Notes: generated by a model not told the origin, from the sequence alone. Positions 7,629 through 19,724 are shown, counted from the first letter of the stretch. The stretch: DNA of 64,000 bases from Gordonia hongkongensis (GCF_023078355.1 NZ_CP095552.1:2604001-2668000), one strand, 5' to 3'. Numbers and translations are program-made.

Positions 7629-9571
7629 ATGCCACAGCAAACTGACCAGCCCAAACCCGAGTCAGAACTCGACGACGCCTACCAGGCGTGGTCGACGGCC
7701 GCCGCGGCCGTTCTGGCGAAGTCGCGACGCGTCGACGTCGACGAGCTGCCCGACACACCCGAGGCGCTGCTCTCGACCGACACCGCCGACGGGCTGACCA
7801 TCCGGCCGCTCTACACACGTCGCGACGAACTCGCCGAGCCCGGTGTCCCCGGTCGCTTCCCGTTCGTCCGCGGCGCCGACCCCGCGCGTGACGTCACCAC
7901 CGGCTGGCGCGTCACGGAACGGTTCGGCGACGACGCGACGCCGGCGGCGGACCTCAACGAGCTCATCCTGGAGGCGATGGCCAACGGGACGAGCGGTCTC
8001 TGGCTCTCGGTGAGCAGGCCCGGTGACGGGCTGGGGGTTGCCGACCTCGCGACGGCGCTGCGCGGCGTCTACCTCGATCTGGTGCCGGTGACCCTCGATG
8101 CGGGCACCGAGGGTATCGCGGCGGCCCGCGAACTGCTCGGCCTGAAGGAAAAGGCCCAGGCCGCTCCGGTCGCCGCCGCTCCGACGGCGGCCACCGTCCA
8201 CTCCTTCGGCCTGTCGCCGCTGACGGCCGCGTTCTCGGGCCGGGCGACCGTCGATCCCGACGAGGCCACGGCCCTCGCCGCATCCGGGCTGCCCGACGGG
8301 GTCCGTACCTTCCGGGTGGACGGCAGCGACTTCGCCACCGCCGGTGCCGACAACGGCCTCGAACTCGCACTCACGGTGGCGGCCGCGGTCGCCCACCTCC
8401 GTGATCTCACCGCGGCCGGCCTCTTACCCGAGGCCGCGCTGCGTCAGATCACCTTCGGCGTCTCCGCCGACGACGACCAATTCGCCACGATCGCGAAATT
8501 CCGTGCGCTGCGCAAGATCTGGGCTCGGGTGGCCGAGGTCGTCGGCGCACCCGAGGTCGGCGGAGCGCTGACCCACGGCGTGACCGATCTGTCGATGTAC
8601 TCCCAGCGGGACCCGTGGGTCAACATGCTGCGCAGCACCATCGCGGCATTCGGCGCCGGGGTCGGCGGCGCCGACCAGCTGACCGTCCTGGGCTACGACG
8701 CGACCATCCCGGCGGACAAGCGCACCTCGAGCGCGTCCTTCTCGCGACGCATCGCCCGTAACACCCAGCTGCTGCTGCTCGAGGAGTCCAACATCGGACG
8801 CGTCCTCGATCCGGCCGGCGGCTCGTGGTTCGTCGAGTCCCTGACCGACGATCTCGCCACGAACGCCTGGACGGTGTTCACCGAGGTCGAGGCCGCCGGC
8901 GGTTACCGTGTCGCGCTCGACACGGGCTGGATCGCCGAGAAGGTCGACGCCTCCCTCGCTCGCCGCGACACCGAGGTCGCGCATCGCCGCATCTCGGTCA
9001 CCGGCGTCAACGAGTTCCCCAACATCGACGAGCGCGCACTGTCGGAGACGACGGGGGCCCCGGCTTCCGCGGTCACCGACGTTGTCACCGGTACGCCGCG
9101 CCTCGCGCGGATCGGACGCGCCTTCGAGGAACTGCGGGACCGGTCCGATGTCGTGCTCGCCGAGCACGGTGCACGGCCGTCGATCCTGCTCATCCCGCTC
9201 GGCAGCGTCGCCGAACACAACGGCCGCACCACCTTCGTCGCGAACTTCCTGGGTGCCGGCGGCATCACCGTCGTCAACCCCGGTCCGCTGACCGCGGACA
9301 AGGTCGGCGACGCGGTGGCCGGGGCGAACACCCCGATCGCGGTCCTCTGCGGAACCAAGGCGCGCTATGCCGAAGAGGGGCCCGCCGCACTCGCGGCCGC
9401 TCGCGCGGCCGGTCTGTCGACAGTGCTCCTCGCCGGACCGGACAAGGAATGGCCCGAGGGCGACGATCGTCCCGACGGTTCGCTGCGCGTCGGCATCGAT
9501 GCGGTGAGCACCCTCGGCGACCTTCTCGACCAGCTGGTCTCGACATCCCCGAAGACGGCGGGAGCAACGGC

Positions 9572-9575
<4 letters not shown>
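7629..9575 (+). CDS. mutA: Methylmalonyl-CoA mutase small (beta) subunit
   Basis: 648 residues. This is the non-catalytic partner of MutB, which interconverts methylmalonyl-CoA and succinyl-CoA in propionate metabolism and in supply of methyl-branched lipid precursors. The TIM-barrel domain (about 40-450) has family motifs such as [24 protein letters not shown] and [26 protein letters not shown]. The C-terminal part (about 510-640) is a B12-domain relic without the DxHxxG cobalamin-binding motif, as expected for this subunit. ATG 7629 (MPQQTDQPK) is used because no better site lies between GGAGG and the ATG. Its stop overlaps the mutB start (ATGA). Confidence 0.97.
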
Positions 9576-11841
<2,266 letters not shown>

Positions 11842-11842
<1 letters not shown>

Positions 11843-12840
11843 TGGCGGTCCAACCGCGACGTCCCATCGATGTCGACGCGCTGGCCGACGCTGTCCTGGC
11901 CGATCGCCGCGCCGATCTGGCGCGTGCGATCACGCTCGTCGAGTCCAAGCGCGCCGATCACCGGGCCGCCGCCCAGGAGTTGTTGCTGAAGCTGACGCCG
12001 CACGCGGGCAAGTCGTTCCGCGTCGGCATCACCGGCGTCCCCGGCGTGGGCAAGTCGACGACGATCGAGGCGCTCGGCATGCACCTGCTGGAGCTGGGCC
12101 ACAAGGTGGCGGTGCTCGCCGTCGACCCCAGTTCGACGCGCACGCGGGGCTCGATCCTGGGCGACAAGACCCGAATGGGCCAGCTGTCGACGGCCGAGAA
12201 CGCCTACATCCGGCCGTCGCCGACGTCGGGCACGCTCGGCGGCGTGGCCAAGGCCACCCGCGAGAGCATCGTGCTCGTCGAGGCGGCCGGCTTCGACGTC
12301 GTGCTGGTCGAGACGGTGGGCGTCGGGCAGTCCGAGGTGACGGTCGCGAACATGGTCGACACGTTCACGTTCCTCACCCTGGCCCGCACCGGGGATTCGT
12401 TGCAGGGCATCAAGAAGGGTGTCCTCGAACTGGCCGACGTGGTCGTGGTGAACAAGGCCGACGGCAAACACCTCAACGAGGCGAAGAGCGCGGCACGCGA
12501 GTTGAAGAACGCGCTGAAGCTGATCTATCCGCACGACGCGCTGTGGATGCCGCCGGTGCTGACCATGAGCGCGATCGAGAACACCGGCGTCGACGAGTTC
12601 TGGAAGACCGTGGTACGCCACAACGAGACACTCACCGCGGCAGGGGAGTTCACCGCCCGCCGCAACCAGCAACAGATCGACTGGACCTGGGCGATGGTCA
12701 ACGACATCGTGTTGTCCCGGCTCGGTGACTCACCCGCCGTGCGCGGGATCCGCGGCGACGTGGAGCAGCAGCTCCGGGACGGGTCGCTGACCCCGGCCCT
12801 CGCCGCGCAACGGATCGTGGACGCGTTCGACGAGCGCTGA
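11842..12840 (+). CDS. meaB: MeaB/ArgK-type GTPase, methylmalonyl-CoA mutase chaperone
   Basis: 332 residues. A G3E-family P-loop GTPase with GITGVPGVGKSTTIEALG (about residues 59-76), DPSSTRTRGSILGDKTRM, ETVGVGQSEV and NKADGKH. MeaB gates cobalamin loading and protects the mutase from inactivation. It starts inside the mutB stop codon. In M. tuberculosis a mazEF pair lies between mutB and meaB (as I recall); here the genes are directly joined. Confidence 0.96.
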
Positions 12841-12847
12841 GTGCACC

Positions 12848-12927
12848 GATCGAGGTCGCATGCGATCTCGATCCGTCCGTGCGACCTCGATCGAGGTCGC
12901 GTCAACGGACTGAGGTCGCATGCGACG
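12848..12927. repeat. Cluster of three related palindromes between convergent genes
   Basis: A perfect 20-bp palindrome (12881-12900, GCGACCTCGA then its complement) lies between two near-palindromes built on GAGGTCGCATGCGA (12852-12865 and 12912-12925, 60 bp apart). All share the GAGGTCGC core. It could serve as a two-way terminator for meaB and the LLM gene, or be a repeat family. Confidence 0.6.
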
Positions 12928-12984
12928 TCAATCCCGGCGGCGGCGCGGACATCTGGTGCGGCCCGGCGCCCCGGGGTTAGAGCA

Positions 12985-13935
12985 TCAGGCCAACAGCGGT
13001 GCCAGCGTCTCGCCGAGTAGCGAGACCCGCCCCGGCACATGGCCGTTGGCGGGAGCGTTCACCGTGACACCGTCGACACCGGTCGCGAGCAGCTCGGCGT
13101 AGCGGGCGGCCACCTCGTCGGGATCCCCGACGATCGTCGATCCGCGGCGTGACTCGGCCGCCGGTGTGCGCTCCAGGTAGGCCTCCAGCTCCGCGGTCGC
13201 CTCGGCGGCGGTCGGCGCCACGCAGGCCGACGTCTGGACGGTCACGGTGATCTCCGAGCGGTCCCGGCCGAGTCGTTCGCAGTGTTCGGCGAGGGCGTCG
13301 AGTTTGCGGGGGATGTCGGCGGGTGTGCACAGCAGGTTCGATTCGTCGGCGTACTGCGCGACCATCCGCAACGTCTTGCGCTCGCCGCCGCCGCCGATCA
13401 TCACGGGGATCTTCGATAGCGGCGCAGGCACATTGAGAGCGTTGGTGACCCGATAGCGGTCACCGTCGAGGCTGGGAGCCTCCCCGGCGAGCATGCCGAG
13501 GATGATCTGCAGCGCCTCCTCGAGGCGCTCGAACCGGTCGGTGAACGTCCCGAACTCATACCCGAGCGAATCATGTTCCAGCTCATACCATCCCGCACCG
13601 ATGCCGAGCTGGGCCCGACCACCCGACACCACGTCGAGAGCCGTGACCGTCTTCGCGAGCAGCGTCGGGTTGCGGTAGGTGTTGCCGGTGACGAGCGACG
13701 ACAGACGGACCTTCGAGGTGTGCTGGGCGAGTGCCGCGAGCAGGGTGTAGCACTCGATCATCGGATCGTCGGGCTCACCGAGCATCGGCAACTGATAGAA
13801 GTGGTCCATCACGAAGACGGTGTCGAAACCGGAGTTCTCGGCCTCTTGCGCCTGCGCGACCACGGTGGGGAACAACTGGTCGGCGGCGCCGCCGGGGTAG
13901 GTGAAGTTCGGGATCTGGTAACCGAGTCGAGTCAC
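12985..13935 (-). CDS. LLM-class F420-dependent oxidoreductase
   Basis: 316 residues in the luciferase-like monooxygenase fold. It begins LGYQIPNFTYPGG and contains VFVMDHFYQLP, GGRAQLGIGAGWYELEH, IPVMIGGGGERKTLRMVAQYADESN and a late IVGDPDEVAARYAELLATGVDGV. These segments match the mycobacterial F420-type LLM subgroup; the substrate cannot be read from sequence. GTG 13935 follows a TACTCT -10 by six bases (leaderless). That promoter overlaps the end of the upstream nucleoside hydrolase gene, whose stop is four bases away, so the gene may be both read through from the hydrolase and separately transcribed. Confidence 0.88.
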   Translation of the reverse strand: MTRLGYQIPNFTYPGGAADQLFPTVVAQAQEAENSGFDTVFVMDHFYQLPMLGEPDDPMIECYTLLAALAQHTSKVRLSSLVTGNTYRNPTLLAKTVTALDVVSGGRAQLGIGAGWYELEHDSLGYEFGTFTDRFERLEEALQIILGMLAGEAPSLDGDRYRVTNALNVPAPLSKIPVMIGGGGERKTLRMVAQYADESNLLCTPADIPRKLDALAEHCERLGRDRSEITVTVQTSACVAPTAAEATAELEAYLERTPAAESRRGSTIVGDPDEVAARYAELLATGVDGVTVNAPANGHVPGRVSLLGETLAPLLA

Positions 13936-13939
13936 CCGT

Positions 13940-15010
13940 TCAGAGTAGTCCGGTGGACTCCTCCGGCGCGGTGCCGACGATTTCGGGTGCGCGACTGCGC
14001 GCGAACGCGCCGATCGTCTCGATCAATTCGTCGAACACGGCGTCGACGTCGGTGGAGGTCGCGATGTGGGCGTTGGGTCCGGGTGCGGTCATCGCGCGTT
14101 CGTCGGCCACGGTCATGCCCCGCGTCAGCGTCCCGGCGAGTTCGACGTCGACGCGCGCCGGGCGGGTCTCGACCGTGTCGGGGGCCAGCGCGACCAGTGC
14201 GGCGAACGGGTCGTGCAGGTGGGCGATGTAACCCTCGTCGTGATCGTCGTGGAACTCGAAATAGAACCGCAGGGCGTCGACGAGATGCCGGATGATGTCG
14301 TTGTCGGCGACCGAACGGAGTCCGCGTTCGTCGGTCGGGTCCGGGCACTCGACGGGCGTGCTGCCGGCCGCGGCGGCGAGTCGGACCACGTGATCGGGTG
14401 TCAGGACGACCGACTCGGTGAGGTCGAGCGCGCAGACGATCGGTTCCGGGGCGCCCGCGGTGCCGAAGGCGGTGAACACCTCGGCCGCTGCTTCCGGGTC
14501 GACGGCCACATTCCACTCCGAGGTGGGCGTCGTGTTGCCGTGGGTGTGGAAGGCGCCGCCCATGATGACCAGGCGCCGCAGGCGCGCCGGCAGGTCCGGG
14601 TCGCGTCGGATCGCGGTCGCCAGGGACGTGAGGGGGCCGGTCACCAGGCCGACGAGTTCGCCGGCGTGCGCCTGCGACGCCTCGATCCAGCCGTCGGCGG
14701 CGTCGAGATGGCTCGGCGTCGTGGTCGGGGCCGGCAGTTCGGCGTGTCCGACGCCCAGCGGACCGTGGGTGTCCTCGGTGGTCATCAGCGCGGCGACGAG
14801 GGGAGTGGCCGGGCCGGTGTGGACGGGCACCTCGGGGCGTCCGCACAGCTCCAGCCACGAGAGATTGTTGGCCGTCACGACATCGACGGGCACATTGCCG
14901 GCCGTGGAGGCCACTCCGACGAGGTCGACGTCGGTGCGCGCGATCAGATAGATCAGCGCGAGTGAGTCGTCGATGCCGGTGTCGCAGTCGAAGAACAGGC
15001 GCTGGGTCAC
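13940..15010 (-). CDS. Inosine/uridine-preferring nucleoside hydrolase family protein
   Basis: 356 residues from GTG 15010. The N-terminal calcium-binding motif is FDCDTGIDDSLALIYL (D8, D10, D14, D15), followed by TGPLTSLATAI, VIMGGAFHTHGNTTPTSEWN and the C-terminal HLHDPFAALVAL with the catalytic-site His-Asp. The enzyme hydrolyses the N-glycosidic bond of nucleosides for purine/pyrimidine salvage. GTG 15010 is chosen because the longer frame upstream has no family-like sequence. A perfect palindrome GCACAATTGTGC (15012-15023) abuts the start codon. It is co-directional with the LLM gene four bases downstream. Confidence 0.88.
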   Translation of the reverse strand: MTQRLFFDCDTGIDDSLALIYLIARTDVDLVGVASTAGNVPVDVVTANNLSWLELCGRPEVPVHTGPATPLVAALMTTEDTHGPLGVGHAELPAPTTTPSHLDAADGWIEASQAHAGELVGLVTGPLTSLATAIRRDPDLPARLRRLVIMGGAFHTHGNTTPTSEWNVAVDPEAAAEVFTAFGTAGAPEPIVCALDLTESVVLTPDHVVRLAAAAGSTPVECPDPTDERGLRSVADNDIIRHLVDALRFYFEFHDDHDEGYIAHLHDPFAALVALAPDTVETRPARVDVELAGTLTRGMTVADERAMTAPGPNAHIATSTDVDAVFDELIETIGAFARSRAPEIVGTAPEESTGLL

Positions 15011-15011
15011 C

Positions 15012-15023
15012 GCACAATTGTGC
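15012..15023. promoter_or_regulatory. 12-bp palindrome at the nucleoside hydrolase start
   Basis: GCACAATTGTGC is a perfect inverted repeat ending one base before GTG 15010. Its position would let a bound protein block transcription or initiation. Confidence 0.35.
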
Positions 15024-15065
15024 CGGGTCCGCTGCGAACGCGGGTCCACCACCCCGTCGGGACCC

Positions 15066-15071
15066 TAGGCT
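15066..15071 (+). promoter_or_regulatory. Likely -10 element of the M23 lipoprotein gene
   Basis: TAGGCT about 50 bases before ATG 15123; a CCGGAGGAACC ribosome-binding site follows. Confidence 0.35.
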
Positions 15072-15122
15072 CACGGCAGCCGGGGCGGACCGTCGTCGGC
15101 CCGATGAGCCCCGGAGGAACCG

Positions 15123-16385
15123 ATGGCCCCGACACGACACACGCTGGCCGCCCTGGGTGCCGGTGCGGTCCTCCTGGTGAGCGCGTGCGGCGCGAACAGC
15201 GCCGAGCCCGAGGCTTCCTCGACGAGTGGTTCGGCCGGCGCTAGCGGTACGCCGTCGGCTCCCGTCGTCACACCGGTGGTCGGGTCGGTGATGTTCGCGC
15301 CGACACCGTTCGCCGGTTCCGACGGCGACAACCACCTCGTCTATGAGATCTCGCTGACCAACTACGGGCGCACACCGGTGACGGTCGCCGGAGTCGAGGT
15401 GCTCGACGCCACCACCGACCGCGAACCGCTGCTCACACTCGACGACAACGGGGTCCGCGACCGGCTCAAGCCCACCGGCGCCCCGTCGGTGCCGCCCGGT
15501 CCGGGCGCACCCGAGGGGTACTCCGACGTGCTGGCGCCGGGACAGAACGGCGTCCTCTTCCTCCACGTGACCTTCTCCGGGAATGCGCCGAAGCAGCTGA
15601 TCCACGAGATCTCCGTGCGTGCCGACGCGGCGCGACCGGGTATGCGGGATGTCGACGAACGCCTCGCGCCCGTCACGGTGGGCGATTCAACCGTCCCGGT
15701 CCTGGGACCACCCCTGCTCGGTGAGCACTACATCGCCGCCGACGCGTGCTGCGACGCCGTCCGGCACACACGCGCGCTTCTCCCACTGAACGGATCACCG
15801 GTCCTCGCCCAGCGGTACGCGGTGGACTGGGAGCAGGCCGGTGCCGATGGTCGGATCTTCGTCGGCGACGCGAAGAATCCGGCGAGCTACCGGATCTTCG
15901 GCGATGACGTGCTCGCCGTCGCCGACGGCACGGTGGTCGCCAGCCGCAACGACCTGCCGGAGCAGACACCGGGGACGTTCCCGCCGGATCTCGCCATCGG
16001 CGACGCCGACGGCAACAACCTCGTCCTCGACATCGGCGACGGCTTCTACGTGAACTATGCGCACATGCAACCCGGGTCGGTCCGCTTCGCCCCTGGCGAC
16101 CGGGTGCGCCGGGGTGAGGTCATCGGCAAGGTCGGCAACACCGGGAACTCGGTGGCGCCGCACCTGCACGTCCACGTCATGAACGGGCCGGAGTTCCTCG
16201 GCTCGCAGGGTGTGCCCAGCGTGACCGAGGAGTTCACGATCACCGGCCGGGTGGTCGACACCGCGGCGTTCGACGCCTCGGAGGCCACCGGGGTGCCGTT
16301 GCGGCTCGCCCCCGGCGTGACGGAGAGCACACACGAGAAGCAGATGATCCTCGATCAGAACATCGTCACGTTCACCGCAGGCTGA
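15123..16385 (+). CDS. M23/LytM-family peptidase lipoprotein
   Basis: 420 residues. A signal peptide ends in the lipobox LVSAC (C22), so the protein should be lipid-anchored outside the membrane. A linker and a beta-rich region with VYEISLTNYGRTPVTVAGVEV (about 65-85) look like an added Ig-like domain. The C-terminal peptidase M23 domain (about 255-360) has VDWEQAG, VADGTVVASRND, VNYAHMQPGSV, RRGEVIGKVGNTGNS and the metal-site HLHVHV. It may cleave peptidoglycan peptides or act as a regulator of such enzymes. Confidence 0.88.
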   Translation: MAPTRHTLAALGAGAVLLVSACGANSAEPEASSTSGSAGASGTPSAPVVTPVVGSVMFAPTPFAGSDGDNHLVYEISLTNYGRTPVTVAGVEVLDATTDREPLLTLDDNGVRDRLKPTGAPSVPPGPGAPEGYSDVLAPGQNGVLFLHVTFSGNAPKQLIHEISVRADAARPGMRDVDERLAPVTVGDSTVPVLGPPLLGEHYIAADACCDAVRHTRALLPLNGSPVLAQRYAVDWEQAGADGRIFVGDAKNPASYRIFGDDVLAVADGTVVASRNDLPEQTPGTFPPDLAIGDADGNNLVLDIGDGFYVNYAHMQPGSVRFAPGDRVRRGEVIGKVGNTGNSVAPHLHVHVMNGPEFLGSQGVPSVTEEFTITGRVVDTAAFDASEATGVPLRLAPGVTESTHEKQMILDQNIVTFTAG

Positions 16386-16465
16386 CAACGGTTTCCGGCG
16401 TCACCACCTCCCAACCGGCACCCAACACGGGGTCGGTCACGACTGGACAACGATCTCATCATCCG

Positions 16466-16471
16466 TACGGT
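16466..16471 (+). promoter_or_regulatory. -10 element, leaderless mscS
   Basis: TACGGT with a 7-base spacer to ATG 16479. Confidence 0.5.
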
Positions 16472-16478
16472 CGGACCC

Positions 16479-17408
16479 ATGTCGATTCAGGACTCTGCCT
16501 TCGAATGGACGGAAACGAACCGCGAATGGCTGATCGAGAATCCCGCTCGCATCGTCGCCTACGTGGCCGTGGCGTTGATCGTCCGCTTCGTGATCCACCG
16601 TGCCATCGACCGCGCCACCCGGCCACGGACCGCCGGCGGGGAGCCGGGCCGCGGCTCCGCTCTCATGCGCGGACTGCGGTCGAAGTCGGCCTCCACCGAG
16701 CGCAACGCCCAGATCGCCGCACGCCGTGCACAGCGGGCCGCGACGATCGGGTCGGTGCTCAAGTCGACGGTGTCGATCGTGCTGCTCGTCTGGGTGGTGC
16801 TGTCGGTCCTGAGCGTCCTCGGCGTCAACATCGCGCCGTTCATCGCCTCGGCCGGCATCGTCGGCCTCGCCATCGGTTTCGGTGCGCAGAACCTGGTGCG
16901 CGACTTCGTGACCGGCGTCTTCATGCTGCTCGAGGACCAGTACGGCGTGGGTGACATCGTCGATCTCGGCGAGGCCGTGGGCGAGGTCGAATCGGTGGGG
17001 CTGCGCGTCACCACCCTGCGCGACATCGACGGCACCCTCTGGTACGTCCGCAACGGCGAGATCGCCCGCGTGGGCAACATGAGCCAGGAGTTCGCGGTCG
17101 CGCGCGTCGACGTCCCGGTGGCGCCCGGCGCCGACATCGACAAGGCGCAGCAGGTGGCCGACGAGGCGGCCCGCACCGCGGTGGAGGAGGACTCGACCGA
17201 CATCCTCGGCCAGATCGAGATGCTCGGCGTCCAGGAGGTGTCGTCGGATCAGGTCGTCCTGCGTCTGACGGTGAAGACCAAACCGAACGGCCAGTGGGCG
17301 GTGCAGCGGCGACTGCGTCGGGCGATCCTGCGGGCCTTCGTGGAGAACTCGATCGATCTGCCGTACTCGCGGGCGTGGGCGGCGCTCGCGGATTCGGTCG
17401 CACCCTGA
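16479..17408 (+). CDS. Small-conductance mechanosensitive channel (MscS family)
   Basis: 309 residues. A first membrane segment lies at about 23-42, followed by a basic cytosolic loop, then two further helices (about 85-110 and 115-135). The pore region reads ASAGIVGLAIGFGAQNLVRDFVTGVFMLLEDQYGVGDIV, the hallmark of MscS. A beta-domain with RVTTLRDIDGTLWYVRNGEI follows. The channel releases solutes on hypo-osmotic shock. No ribosome-binding site is evident; the TACGGT six-mer and spacing suggest a leaderless message. A strong hairpin terminator lies 21 bases past the stop. Confidence 0.92.
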   Translation: MSIQDSAFEWTETNREWLIENPARIVAYVAVALIVRFVIHRAIDRATRPRTAGGEPGRGSALMRGLRSKSASTERNAQIAARRAQRAATIGSVLKSTVSIVLLVWVVLSVLSVLGVNIAPFIASAGIVGLAIGFGAQNLVRDFVTGVFMLLEDQYGVGDIVDLGEAVGEVESVGLRVTTLRDIDGTLWYVRNGEIARVGNMSQEFAVARVDVPVAPGADIDKAQQVADEAARTAVEEDSTDILGQIEMLGVQEVSSDQVVLRLTVKTKPNGQWAVQRRLRRAILRAFVENSIDLPYSRAWAALADSVAP

Positions 17409-17429
17409 CGCGGAGATCGCCTGCGGCAC

Positions 17430-17471
17430 AACGAGAAGAACCCCGGCGGTGAGCCGGGGTTCTTCTCGTTG
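17430..17471. terminator. Long hairpin terminator between mscS and tRNA-Leu
   Basis: AACGAGAAGAACCCCGGC (17430-17447) pairs with its complement at 17453-17471 with one bulged T and a 5-base loop. The symmetry would allow it to end both mscS and the convergent tRNA transcript. Confidence 0.85.
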
Positions 17472-17475
17472 TTCT

Positions 17476-17563
17476 GGTGTCCGAGGGGGGACTTGAACCC
17501 CCACGTCCGTTAATAGGACACTAGCACCTCAAGCTAGCGCGTCTGCCATTCCGCCACTCGGAC
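17476..17563 (-). tRNA. tRNA-Leu, anticodon GAG
   Basis: The 5' end GTCCGAG at 17563 pairs with CTCGGAC at 17486-17480. The anticodon stem CTAGC/GCTAG encloses the loop TTGAGGT (anticodon GAG). A long variable arm, a GGTTCAAGTCC T-arm and an encoded CCA (17478-17476) are present. The long variable arm fits the class II leucine tRNA. Confidence 0.95.
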
Positions 17564-17683
17564 CTGCGTGCCGCGGTGAGCGTCCGGCGATCTCCCGCCG
17601 GTGGTCTCTCGACCCCGTCTCGCTGCAGCGGGATAACCCTAACCGAGGTTGCCCGAGTATCCCAAATCCCGTAGGAGTGAGGG

Positions 17684-19018
17684 GTGTCTTCACAGTCTGC
17701 GACCGACGAAGTGGTCGATCTGGTCAGCCAATTGATCCGTTTCGACACCTCCAACACGGGCGAGCCCGAGACCACCAAGGGCGAGGAGGAGTGCGCCAAG
17801 TGGGTGGCCCAGCAGCTCGAGGAGGTGGGCTACACCACGCAGTACGTCGAGTCCGGCCGTCCCGGCCGCGGCAACGTGTTCGCGCGCCTTGCCGGCCCGC
17901 CCGACTCCGATCGCGGCGCGCTGCTGATCCACGCCCACCTCGACGTCGTGCCCGCCGAACCGGCCGACTGGAGCGTGCATCCGTTCTCCGGTGCCATCAA
18001 GGACGGCTACATCTGGGGCCGCGGCGCGGTCGACATGAAAGACATGGCCGGAATGGCCCTGGCGCTCGCGCGTCAGTTCAAACGAGACGGCACCGTGCCG
18101 CCCCGGGAGCTGGTGTTCGCGTTCCTCGCCGACGAGGAGGCCGGCGGGGCGTGGGGCGCGCACTGGCTCGTCGAGAACCGGCCCGACCTGTTCGAGGGCA
18201 TCACCGAGGCCGTCGGCGAGGTCGGCGGCTTCTCGCTCACCGTCGACCGGCCCGACGGCACGCAGAAACGTCTCTATCTGGTCGAGACGGCCGAGAAGGG
18301 GCTCGCGTGGATGCGGCTCACCGCCGAGGCGCGGGCCGGGCACGGATCGTTCCTGCACGACGAGAACGCCGTCACCGAGGTCGCCGAGGCGGTCGCCCGG
18401 ATCGGTCGGCACACGTTCCCCCTGGTGATGACGGAATCGGTCAGCCAGTTCCTGGCCGAGGTCAGTGCGGAGACGGGCCTGGACCTGAGTCCCGAGGCCC
18501 CCGACCTGGAGACGTCGCTGTTCAAGCTGGGCAACCTCGCGCGGATCATCGGCGCGACCCTGCGTGACACCGCCAATCCCACGATGCTCAAGGCCGGCTA
18601 CAAGGCCAACGTCATCCCGCAGAAGGCCGAGGCGGTCATCGACTGCCGCGTGCTCCCCGGGCGGCAGGCCGCGTTCGAGAAGGAGATCGACGAACTCATC
18701 GGCCCCAACGTGCGGCGGGAGTGGATCACCCATCTCGATTCCTACGAGACGACCTTCGACGGTGACCTGGTGGATGCGATGAACGCCGCCGTCCTCGAGC
18801 ACGATCCGCAGGGAAAGACGGTGCCGTACATGCTCTCCGGCGGCACCGACGCCAAGGCGTTCGCGAAGCTGGGCATCCGGTGCTTCGGGTTCGCGCCGTT
18901 GCGGTTGCCGCCCGAACTCGACTTCGCGGCCCTGTTCCACGGCGTCGACGAGCGAGTGCCCGTCGATTCGGTTTTGTTCGGCACCAAGGTCTTCGAGCAC
19001 TTTCTGCGGCACAGCTGA
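17684..19018 (+). CDS. M20-family metallopeptidase / dipeptidase (Rv2141c-like)
   Basis: 444 residues. It has the metal-site motifs HAHLDVVP (H85, D87), GRGAVDMKDM and FLADEEAGG (E151-E152), then the dimerisation (lid) domain and a C-terminal GGTDAKAFAKLGI motif. M20 enzymes cleave small peptides or N-acyl amino acids with two zinc ions. GTG 17684 follows TAGGAGTGAGGG, which can act as a ribosome-binding site. The order M20 peptidase, YbhB-like protein, pyrD is the same as Rv2141c-Rv2140c-Rv2139. Confidence 0.9.
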   Translation: MSSQSATDEVVDLVSQLIRFDTSNTGEPETTKGEEECAKWVAQQLEEVGYTTQYVESGRPGRGNVFARLAGPPDSDRGALLIHAHLDVVPAEPADWSVHPFSGAIKDGYIWGRGAVDMKDMAGMALALARQFKRDGTVPPRELVFAFLADEEAGGAWGAHWLVENRPDLFEGITEAVGEVGGFSLTVDRPDGTQKRLYLVETAEKGLAWMRLTAEARAGHGSFLHDENAVTEVAEAVARIGRHTFPLVMTESVSQFLAEVSAETGLDLSPEAPDLETSLFKLGNLARIIGATLRDTANPTMLKAGYKANVIPQKAEAVIDCRVLPGRQAAFEKEIDELIGPNVRREWITHLDSYETTFDGDLVDAMNAAVLEHDPQGKTVPYMLSGGTDAKAFAKLGIRCFGFAPLRLPPELDFAALFHGVDERVPVDSVLFGTKVFEHFLRHS

Positions 19019-19027
19019 GCACACCAC

Positions 19028-19033
19028 TACAGT
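19028..19033 (+). promoter_or_regulatory. Likely -10 element of the YbhB-like gene
   Basis: TACAGT, about 92 bases before ATG 19125, just after the M20 stop. Confidence 0.35.
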
Positions 19034-19124
19034 GGGCGGCACGGCCTTCCCGCCGATCCGGGCGCACCGGTTCGGAGGGTGACCGGCACTCTTCCGACGC
19101 GCGAAACGTGAGAAAGGTGAACAC

Positions 19125-19670
19125 ATGTCGTCATTCGACCCGTACTCCCCGCTGCCGAGCCTTCCCGGTTTCACCCTGACCTCGGAGAGCTTCACCGACG
19201 GGGCCGCACTCGCCAACGGGCAGGTGAGCGGGATCATGGGTGCGGGTGGCGAGGACCTCTCCCCGCAGCTGAGCTGGTCCGGCTTCCCCGCCGAGACCAA
19301 GAGTTTCGCCGTCACCGTCTATGACCCCGACGCTCCGACCGCCGCCGGGTTCTGGCACTGGGCCGTCGCCGACATCCCCGCCTCGGTCACGAGCCTGCCC
19401 GAGGGCGCCGGCGACGACGACGGGTCCGGGCTCCCCGACGGCGCGGTCACCCTCACCAACGACGCTTCGCTACGCCGCTACATCGGTGCCGCACCGCCTC
19501 CCGGACACGGAGCGCACCGCTATTTCGTCGTCGTGCACGCCGTGGACACCGAATCGCTCGGGCTGCCGGAGAACGCGACACCGGCCTACCTGGGTTTCAA
19601 CCTGTTCTCGCATGCGATCGCGCGTGCGACCCTCGTCGGCACCTACGAACAACCAGCCGAGAACGTCTGA
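19125..19670 (+). CDS. YbhB/YbcL family (PEBP, Raf-kinase-inhibitor-like) protein
   Basis: 181 residues. The phosphatidylethanolamine-binding-protein signature is clear: [64 protein letters not shown] and the final [11 protein letters not shown]. Its role in bacteria is not well defined; anion or lipid head-group binding is likely. The ribosome-binding site GAAAGGTG precedes ATG 19125. It corresponds to Rv2140c in gene order and converges on pyrD. Confidence 0.92.
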   Translation: MSSFDPYSPLPSLPGFTLTSESFTDGAALANGQVSGIMGAGGEDLSPQLSWSGFPAETKSFAVTVYDPDAPTAAGFWHWAVADIPASVTSLPEGAGDDDGSGLPDGAVTLTNDASLRRYIGAAPPPGHGAHRYFVVVHAVDTESLGLPENATPAYLGFNLFSHAIARATLVGTYEQPAENV

Positions 19671-19680
19671 GTTCTCGCAC

Positions 19681-19723
19681 GGCCGATCGCCCGGTGCACC
19701 TGCGTACCGGGCGATCGGTGGCC
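19681..19723. terminator. Bidirectional hairpin between ybhB-like gene and pyrD
   Basis: CCGATCGCCCGGT (19683-19695) pairs perfectly with ACCGGGCGATCGG (19706-19718) across a 10-base loop, in the space between two convergent stops. Confidence 0.7.
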
Positions 19724-19724
19724 G

